Under the pieces are notes generated by a model that was not told where the DNA came from, made no database searches, and saw only the letters and a program-made list of their open reading frames with translations. Of a stretch of 10,303 bases of DNA, positions 6,390 to 10,303 are shown piece after piece. The stretch's first letter is position 1, and every line of letters starts with the position of its first letter. Origin of the DNA: JBBKWQ01 sp037969115 (lineage in GTDB: Bacteria; Actinomycetota; Acidimicrobiia; Acidimicrobiales; Ilumatobacteraceae); NCBI GenBank assembly GCA_037969115.1, contig JBBKWQ010000238.1, forward strand, positions 1 through 10,303, given 5' to 3'. The position numbers and the translations under genes were made by a program.

Positions 6390-7229
6390 ATGGCACAGGA
6401 GCCGACCGCATGCCCGAGATGCGGCACCCCCAACGACGCGGGCGTGACCTCCTGCGCGAACTGTGGACTGACGCTCTCGGCGGCGACGGCACCGACCGCC
6501 GCGCTCCCGGCCAGCGACGGTGACCGCTGGGACGTTCGGGGCCTGCTCGCACTCGGTGCCGTCGCCGCCGTCGTGTTGGCGCTCGGCATCTGGCAGTTCG
6601 TCCGGAGCGGCGACGACAACCTCAGCGTGGTTCCGGGAACCACCACGACCGTGGTCGACCAACCGTTCGTCACGACCACGCTGGTGCCGACGCCGACAAC
6701 TTCGGTGCCGCTCGACACGGCTCCGACGACCATCGTCGGCCCGGACACCACGGTGGTCGCTTCCCCGACGTCGGTGGGTGAATCGCCGCTGGTCACGTTG
6801 CCGCCGTCGACGAACCGCCCGTCCACCACGCTGCCCGTTGTGACCACAGCCCCGGGCACATCGCCGGGCGCCGTGCCGGGCGATCTCGGCATCGACAGCT
6901 ACGAGATGGTCGCGCCTCCTTGCGACGGTGGCTACATCACGGTCGTGGCGAGCGCAGTGGGAACCGACGCCACGGCCGAAGGCATCGAGGCGGCGCTCGA
7001 ATCGTACGACGATGCGAACTATCTCCGGACCGACCAGAGCTGCTCATCGCTCGCCCAGAACAGCGGGGGCGAGCCCATCTACGTCATCTTCTTCGGTCCG
7101 TTCGCCACGGCGTCCGACGCATGCGAGGCACGGGCCGACGGCCCAACCGACGCGTACGCGCGTCTGCTGAGCAACGACGTCGGTCCCGACCAGTCCGTGT
7201 CGTGCCCGGCGCCCGGAGCCGACGAGTAG
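6390..7229 (+). CDS. Zinc-ribbon, single-TM protein with Thr-rich linker and SPOR-like outer domain
   Basis: A 279-residue protein of unrecognised function with a clear modular build. Residues 8-25 form a zinc ribbon (CPRCG...CANCG; Cys8, 11, 22, 25). Residues 50-71 are one hydrophobic helix. Residues 80-160 are a Thr/Val/Pro-rich linker. Residues 175-275 form a compact domain with four Cys (178, 218, 245, 272) that could make two disulfides. Two strand-like stretches, YITVVASA and YVIFFGPFAT, recall the repeated halves of SPOR-like peptidoglycan-binding domains; that match is my reading and not certain. The expected topology is zinc ribbon inside and Cys domain outside. It follows the MMPL gene by 64 bases but has its own promoter and an operator-like dyad. 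The ATG at 6390 is fixed by the -10 box and by the zinc ribbon starting at residue 8. It may be a wall sensor or secretion accessory; this is not established. Confidence 0.85.
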   Translation: MAQEPTACPRCGTPNDAGVTSCANCGLTLSAATAPTAALPASDGDRWDVRGLLALGAVAAVVLALGIWQFVRSGDDNLSVVPGTTTTVVDQPFVTTTLVPTPTTSVPLDTAPTTIVGPDTTVVASPTSVGESPLVTLPPSTNRPSTTLPVVTTAPGTSPGAVPGDLGIDSYEMVAPPCDGGYITVVASAVGTDATAEGIEAALESYDDANYLRTDQSCSSLAQNSGGEPIYVIFFGPFATASDACEARADGPTDAYARLLSNDVGPDQSVSCPAPGADE

Positions 7230-7276
7230 GAGCCGGCGCCACGAACGTCGTCGTCGTTTTCCCTTCCAGGTGAGCG

Positions 7277-7301
7277 GCCTCCCACCATCGGTCGAGGAGG
7301 C
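7277..7301 (+). promoter_or_regulatory. Hairpin that can mask the ribosome binding site of the 7306 gene
   Basis: GCCTCC (7277-7282) can pair with GGAGGC (7296-7301) across a 13-base loop. The right arm is the core of the strong GAGGAGG ribosome binding site, five bases before the ATG at 7306. If the hairpin forms, it would lower translation. The stem is only six base pairs, so this is tentative. Confidence 0.3.
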
Positions 7302-7305
7302 AGAC

Positions 7306-8322
7306 ATGTTGACGTACGACCCGGTATTGCTCGCCCAACTTCGAGGCAAGACCGCAGCCTCCATCGACGATCTGGGCGGTCTCCGCTGCCACGACTCGGA
7401 AGCCGCCGACGCGATGGCGACGCTCCGAGCAACGGCGGACATGCTCGACACGAGATGGCTGCCGGCCATCGATCGCATCGTCGGCAGCAACGTCTTGACC
7501 ACGGCCATGCCGCAGTTCCTCGATGGATCCAACATCGGCGACGAGGCGTGGCTCGGAGATCTGTTCGGATCGATCACCTCGCTGACCGGTGACGTGTCGT
7601 TCGACGACGTGATCGACTGGCTGAAGGGTGCACTCGGGTCGTCGGTGTCGGCCGAGGTCGTCAACGAGTACGGCGACGACAGGTTCTTGCTCGTGAAAGC
7701 CGCCATCGCCATGGGCAAGATCGCCAAGGCCGCCTCGGGTCGTCCGTTGATCTTCCAGTCCGGCGCATTGTTCAACTGGATGCTCGGACAGGCCGGCGGC
7801 ACGAGCCGCTTGCTCGGCCAAGGATCGCGCTTCAGCAGTGCGATCGGGTTTCTGAACACGCCCGGAATGCGGCTCGTCACACGCCGGGTCGGAATCGCCG
7901 GAGGTCTGTACTCCACGGCCACCGGCGCGTGGGACCTCTACCAGCAGGGCAACCCGATCGACGCCTTCGAACGCGAAGGCGCCGGCTACGTCGCCGATGT
8001 CGCGAGCACTGCGTTCAGCGCCTCGAGCACGGCCTTCCTGATCGCGCCGAACCCCGTGACGGGGGCACTCGTCGTGGGTACCGGGGCGGTTTGGCTCGGC
8101 GCCGAGGTGGTCGATCACTGGGACGACATCACCGAATTCGCCTCCGACGCATGGGACGTCGGAACCGGTCTGGCGGCCGATGCGTGGGACGCCGGTACCC
8201 GGTACGCAGATCAAGCCGTCGACGCCGCGTCGGACCTGGCGTCGGACGCATGGGACGCCGGCTCCGATTTCGTCAGCGACGTCGGCGGCGGCGTGACAAA
8301 CATCCTGGGAGGAATTTTCTGA
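7306..8322 (+). CDS. Helical, ESX/type VII-substrate-like protein with AWD-x-G repeats
   Basis: A 338-residue protein. The N-terminal 110 residues are predicted helical and resemble the coiled N-terminal modules of type VII (ESX/WXG100/LXG) substrates, but no exact WXG motif is present. Residues 195-270 are Gly/Ala-rich and partly hydrophobic (GIAGGLYSTATGAWDLYQQG), of the kind I associate with actinobacterial secreted WXG-class proteins and possibly able to touch a membrane. The C-terminus has three repeats, SDAWDVG (280-286), ADAWDAG (291-297) and SDAWDAG (313-319), in an amphipathic, acidic helix region, then a Gly-rich end. There is no signal peptide. The start is the ATG at 7306, which has GAGGAGG five bases before it; the in-frame GTG at 7270 lacks such a site. 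Its stop overlaps the next start, so the pair is coupled. Secretion is inferred from fold impression and the putative chaperone neighbour. No toxin domain is recognised. Confidence 0.85.
   Translation: MLTYDPVLLAQLRGKTAASIDDLGGLRCHDSEAADAMATLRATADMLDTRWLPAIDRIVGSNVLTTAMPQFLDGSNIGDEAWLGDLFGSITSLTGDVSFDDVIDWLKGALGSSVSAEVVNEYGDDRFLLVKAAIAMGKIAKAASGRPLIFQSGALFNWMLGQAGGTSRLLGQGSRFSSAIGFLNTPGMRLVTRRVGIAGGLYSTATGAWDLYQQGNPIDAFEREGAGYVADVASTAFSASSTAFLIAPNPVTGALVVGTGAVWLGAEVVDHWDDITEFASDAWDVGTGLAADAWDAGTRYADQAVDAASDLASDAWDAGSDFVSDVGGGVTNILGGIF
8143..8261 (+). repeat. Three degenerate copies of a GACGCATGGGACGCCGG unit
   Basis: Near-identical 17-base units encoding the AWD-(A/V)-G motif occur at about 8145-8161, 8178-8194 and 8244-8260. 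They differ at a few positions, mostly third-codon bases. They lie in one frame of the 7306 gene and probably arose by internal duplication. Confidence 0.6.
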
Positions 8323-9062
8323 TGACAATGTTCAGCACACCTTTGCGGCAGCTGGTCGTGGAGCCCGACGATCTGGTGACGCTCTCGAACATCGCAGCCG
8401 GAACCCAACCGCTCGAGTCCGCACCGAACCACTTCGCCGATTGCGGAATCGCAGGCGTTCATGGTCTCGATCCACTTGCCGCCGCGATGGCGAGTACCGC
8501 CGTGTCGCCCGATCGAGCCGTCCACCTCGAACGCATCGCGGGGCAGTTTCACCATGCGCTCTGGGTCGGGTGGGAACGGGACGGTCGTGCGGTGATGTCG
8601 TCCTACGACGTGGGAGGCGATGTCGTGGTGTCCGGAACCCAGCTGTCGATGCTGCCGGTGCTGATCATGCAGTGGCTGGGGTTGCGACCGCGGCCGGCGG
8701 CCGACGATCGCGTCCCGCTCACGGTGTCTCGCTGCGAGATGGAGACTCGGGCAGCAACGCAGCACGATCGACTCGACGAACGCGATGACCGCAACGAACG
8801 CGACGATCTCGATCTGGTGCTCACCAGCAATCTGAGTTGGAAGGCCTTCGGCGTGTGGCGCGGCGGCGTCATCGATGCCGAATTGACCGTGGTCGACGGC
8901 GGCACATCCGGGCTGTGGAGCGTGGTGTGCGATGGTGACCGAGGTCGGGACAACGAAGTGATCACGTTCGTGCCCATCGATGCGCAGCGAGCCGCCGAAC
9001 TGCTCGGTGACGTGGTCACCGGAAGGACTCCCACGAACAGCGCGCCCACGACGCCCGGCTGA
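8322..9062 (+). CDS. Putative EspG-like secretion chaperone
   Basis: A 246-residue protein that resembles the EspG family, cytosolic chaperones that bind ESX (type VII) substrates. The likeness is in overall size and in several stretches: HGLDPLAAAMAS (47-58), a central region with alternating strands (VGWERDGRAVMSSYDVGGDVV), SGTQLSMLPVLIMQWLGLRP (104-123) followed by VPLTVSR (131-137), and the C-terminal ITFVPIDAQRAAELLGDVV (214-232). I have no alignment, so this is a moderate-confidence call. Residues 149-164 are a charged insert (DRLDERDDRNERDDLD). The start is the ATG at 8322 inside the TGATG overlap with the upstream stop, with GGGAGGA eight bases before it; a second ATG two codons later is less well spaced. 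The tight coupling to an ESX-substrate-like gene supports a chaperone-client pair. The main alternative is a conserved hypothetical protein of unrelated fold. Confidence 0.8.
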   Translation: MTMFSTPLRQLVVEPDDLVTLSNIAAGTQPLESAPNHFADCGIAGVHGLDPLAAAMASTAVSPDRAVHLERIAGQFHHALWVGWERDGRAVMSSYDVGGDVVVSGTQLSMLPVLIMQWLGLRPRPAADDRVPLTVSRCEMETRAATQHDRLDERDDRNERDDLDLVLTSNLSWKAFGVWRGGVIDAELTVVDGGTSGLWSVVCDGDRGRDNEVITFVPIDAQRAAELLGDVVTGRTPTNSAPTTPG

Positions 9063-9095
9063 ATGCTCAGCGGTGCCGATGGGTTGGATTGCTCC

Positions 9096-9171
9096 TGGTG
9101 GTCGAGCGGGGCGTCGATCCCCGGACCCCGCACTTTTCAGGCGCGTGCTCTGCCGACTGAGCTACTCGACC
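9096..9171 (-). tRNA. tRNA-Phe (GAA)
   Basis: The minus strand folds into a full cloverleaf. The acceptor stem is GGTCGAG/CTCGACC, the D arm is GCTC/GAGC with loop AGTCGGCA, and the anticodon stem is CGCGC/GTGCG with loop CTGAAAA, giving anticodon GAA. The variable loop has five bases, and the T stem is CGGGG/CCCCG. A73 is followed by an encoded CCA, included in the coordinates. The T loop reads ATCGACG, with A where T54 is nearly always found. It is the last of three tRNAs. Confidence 0.92.
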
Positions 9172-9238
9172 GTGTAGATCTCGTCGTGGTCGACGTGATC
9201 CGTATGTACAACGAGGCCGCCAGATGGCGACCCCGTAG
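9172..9238. other. Spacer between tRNA-Asp and tRNA-Phe
   Basis: These 67 bases separate two tRNAs that read in the same direction. I see no tRNA, no good hairpin and no open frame with coding character. The spacer is presumably removed during processing of a common precursor. Confidence 0.5.
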
Positions 9239-9313
9239 CGGTCCCGACGGGACTTGAACCCGCGACCTCCGGCTTGACAGGCCGGCGTGAACTCCAGACT
9301 TCACCACGGGACC
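9239..9313 (-). tRNA. tRNA-Asp (GTC)
   Basis: The cloverleaf has acceptor stem GGTCCCG/CGGGACC, D stem GTGA/TCAC, and anticodon stem CCGGC/GCCGG with loop CTGTCAA, giving anticodon GTC. The T arm is GCGGG-TTCAAGT-CCCGT. The discriminator is G73, as expected for an Asp tRNA. CCA is not encoded (CTA follows), so it must be added after transcription. Confidence 0.95.
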
Positions 9314-9332
9314 TGGAGAGTTAATTCTTTCG

Positions 9333-9405
9333 CACCCCCAACGGGATTCGAACCCGTGCCGCCACCTTGAAAGGGTGGTGTCCTAGGCCGCTAGACGATG
9401 GGGGC
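9333..9405 (-). tRNA. tRNA-Glu (TTC)
   Basis: The cloverleaf has acceptor stem GCCCCCA/TGGGGGT with a G1-T72 wobble pair, and anticodon stem CCACC/GGTGG with loop CTTTCAA, giving anticodon TTC. The T arm is ACGGG-TTCGAAT-CCCGT. The discriminator is G73, typical of Glu tRNAs. CCA is not encoded. It is the first tRNA of the cluster and starts 19 bases before tRNA-Asp. Confidence 0.95.
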
Positions 9406-9416
9406 CTATTTGCGAG

Positions 9417-9446
9417 TTTCGTCTCGTTGAGAGCGACGAAAACATA
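9417..9446 (-). promoter_or_regulatory. Possible tRNA cluster promoter with leader hairpin
   Basis: On the minus strand TATGTT (9446-9441) is a fair -10 box about 35 bases before tRNA-Glu. No strong -35 box is seen. Just downstream, TTTCGTC (9441-9435) and GACGAAA (9423-9417) form a 7-base inverted repeat with an 11-base loop. This would be a hairpin in the 5' leader of the tRNA precursor. Confidence 0.35.
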
Positions 9447-9475
9447 GCAGCGATGAACGCTGCTTCCACCAACGA

Positions 9476-9481
9476 TACCGT
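9476..9481 (+). promoter_or_regulatory. Possible -10 box of plsY
   Basis: TACCGT ends eight bases before the GTG at 9490, predicting a leader of at most a few bases. No clear -35 box is seen. The region is shared with the divergent tRNA promoter. Confidence 0.25.
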
Positions 9482-9489
9482 CGGGGTCC

Positions 9490-10158
9490 GTGCGAATCCC
9501 ACGCGTTCTCGGAGCGGCTGCCATCGGCTACGGGTTGGGCACGATTCCGACGGCCGACCTGGTTGCCCGACGCGCGTCGGCCGGTGCCGTCGATCTGCGC
9601 TCCAGCGGGAGCGGGAATCCGGGGGGCGTGAACGCACTGAAGGTGTTGGGCACCCGAGCGGGCGTCACCGTGTTGGTCGGCGACATCGGCAAGGGGGCAC
9701 TGTCGAGCGGACTGGGTGGAGCCGTAGCCGGCCCGATCGGAGCGCACGTGGCGGGAACCGCGTCGGTGATCGGACATTGCTACCCGGTCTGGAACGGTTT
9801 CCGAGGCGGAAAAGGCGTCGCTGCGAGCGTGGGGCAGTGCCTGGCCACCTTCCCGGCGTATTTCCCGATCGATGTCGCCGTGGCGGTCGTGACGGCATCG
9901 AGCCCGCGGTGGAAGCAACGTGCCTTCGCGGCGACCGTCGTGTCGAGCGTCTGTTGGGTGCTCGGCGGAATGGTGTGGTGGCGTCGACACTGGCCGAACC
10001 TCTGGGGCCCGCGCGCGACTGCGGCGCTGCCCTGCGCCGCTGCACTCAGCAGCGCGGTCATTGCGCAACGCTTTCTCGCCGCCCGCCGAGCCGCCACTGA
10101 ACATCGGCGAAACACCGATGGTTCGTCGAGCGAGGTGCGCTCGCCGGTGGCACCATGA
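9490..10158 (+). CDS. plsY: Glycerol-3-phosphate acyltransferase PlsY
   Basis: A 222-residue polytopic membrane enzyme. PlsY transfers an acyl group from acyl-phosphate to sn-glycerol 3-phosphate, the first step of phosphatidic acid and phospholipid synthesis. The three conserved loops are visible: SGSGNPGGVNALK (39-51; usually SGN.G.TN), GDIGKG (64-69), and GHCYPVWNGFRGGKG (95-109), which binds phosphate. Hydrophobic segments near 5-22, 75-95, 120-137, 146-163 and 178-195 fit the usual five-helix layout. The start is the GTG at 9490: it gives a normal N-terminus, and no in-frame ATG lies upstream. There is no strong Shine-Dalgarno sequence; a TANNNT box lies eight bases before it. The C-terminal 25 residues are charged and probably disordered. 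A degV-type gene starts four bases after the stop. Bases 9837-9895 recur inverted at the window end, which I read as an assembly fault rather than part of this gene. Confidence 0.93.
   Translation: MRIPRVLGAAAIGYGLGTIPTADLVARRASAGAVDLRSSGSGNPGGVNALKVLGTRAGVTVLVGDIGKGALSSGLGGAVAGPIGAHVAGTASVIGHCYPVWNGFRGGKGVAASVGQCLATFPAYFPIDVAVAVVTASSPRWKQRAFAATVVSSVCWVLGGMVWWRRHWPNLWGPRATAALPCAAALSSAVIAQRFLAARRAATEHRRNTDGSSSEVRSPVAP
9837..9895 (+). repeat. Left arm of 59-base perfect inverted repeat
   Basis: These bases, within plsY codons, are identical to the reverse complement of 10245-10303. The match begins at GTGCCTGG and stops after GTGACGG, where the two copies diverge (CATCG versus TGAGC). The arms are 349 bases apart. 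Confidence 0.97.
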
Positions 10159-10162
10159 CCCG

Positions 10163-10303
10163 ATGATCGGCATCGTCACCGACTCCCACAGTCTGATCCC
10201 CGATTCGTTGGTCGCCAGGTTCGGCGTCGAGGTCGTGCCGCTCACCGTCACGACCGCCACGGCGACATCGATCGGGAAATACGCCGGGAAGGTGGCCAGG
10301 CAC
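10163..10303 (+). CDS. DegV-family fatty-acid-binding protein, N-terminal fragment (chimeric 3' end)
   Basis: The ATG at 10163, four bases after the plsY stop, opens a frame that reads MIGIVTDSHSLIPDSLVARF and then GVEVVPLTVT. This is the hallmark DegV start (IVTDS...FGVEVVPL). DegV proteins bind a single fatty acid; in Gram-positive bacteria the related FakB proteins present it to the FakA kinase, and the resulting acyl-phosphate is the PlsY substrate. That makes the plsY neighbour meaningful. After about residue 30 the frame reads TATATSIGKYAGKVARH, which is not DegV but the antisense of plsY. The true coding sequence therefore ends near 10252 and the rest is probably artefact. The remaining roughly 250 residues of a DegV protein are not in the window. 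Confidence 0.75.
   Translation, partial: MIGIVTDSHSLIPDSLVARFGVEVVPLTVTTATATSIGKYAGKVARH
10245..10303 (-). repeat. Right arm of inverted repeat, probable fold-back chimera at sequence end
   Basis: These bases are an exact reverse complement of 9837-9895 and reach the last base of the window, so the repeat may be longer. They interrupt the DegV gene. CCGTCACG at 10245-10252 could belong to both copies: it completes the DegV codons for Thr-Val-Thr and also matches the plsY antisense. Such short shared sequence is typical of template-switch chimeras. Confidence 0.95.

Noticed and set aside
7306..7600. Calling the N-terminus a true WXG100 protein
   Set aside because: No WXG motif is present (nearest are RWLP and AWLG), so only a general helical likeness is claimed.
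7084..8328. A 414-codon open frame on the minus strand under the ESX-like gene
   Set aside because: It is antisense to a gene with a strong ribosome binding site and clear protein repeats. Its product is Arg/Asp/Gly-rich without recognisable motifs, as expected from GC-rich shadow frames.
9063..9095. A terminator between the 8322 gene and the tRNA cluster
   Set aside because: No stable stem followed by a T run is seen on either strand.
9406..10260. A 284-codon minus-strand frame across plsY
   Set aside because: It runs antisense to plsY, which has all family motifs, and through the chimeric end. The product has no domain character.

Overview
The window is GC-rich DNA from an actinobacterium. 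Valine- and threonine-rich linkers, a putative EspG-like gene, a tRNA Glu-Asp-Phe cluster and TANNNT promoter boxes placed 6-9 bases before start codons all fit Actinomycetota. I infer a free-living, Ilumatobacter/Acidimicrobiia-like bacterium; that finer placement is impression, not proof.

Layout. (a) Positions 1-1255, minus strand: a compact set of genes reading leftwards, namely a methylmalonyl-CoA epimerase-type VOC enzyme, a HAD phosphatase, and the start of an acidic Asp/Ala-repeat protein that runs off the left edge. (b) 1354-1923, plus: orotate phosphoribosyltransferase (pyrE), divergent from (a) across a 98-base region that holds an inverted repeat. (c) 1967-3193, minus: a LarA-like (lactate racemase-type) protein, convergent with pyrE. 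(d) 3296-9062, plus: a very large MMPL/RND membrane transporter with an unusual extra C-terminal segment; a zinc-ribbon/membrane/SPOR-like protein; then a coupled pair made of a helical, ESX-substrate-like protein and a putative EspG-like chaperone. (e) 9096-9405, minus: tRNA-Glu, tRNA-Asp and tRNA-Phe, transcribed in that order. (f) 9490-10158, plus: plsY, followed four bases later by the start of a degV-type gene.

The right-hand end is not normal sequence. The last 59 bases (10245-10303) are an exact reverse complement of 9837-9895 inside plsY, and they replace the expected continuation of the DegV protein after about 30 residues. The simplest reading is a fold-back chimera at a contig end rather than biology.

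The most interesting biology is in 6390-9062, where cell-surface or type VII secretion-like proteins are encoded apart from any visible secretion core. The MMPL transporter and the zinc-ribbon protein next to it also share one design: a membrane helix, a Thr-rich linker, and a Cys-containing outer domain. The genes in (a)-(c), (e) and (f) are mostly housekeeping: acyl-CoA metabolism, pyrimidine salvage/synthesis, tRNA and phospholipid synthesis. No CRISPR array, insertion sequence, integrase or phage gene was seen.
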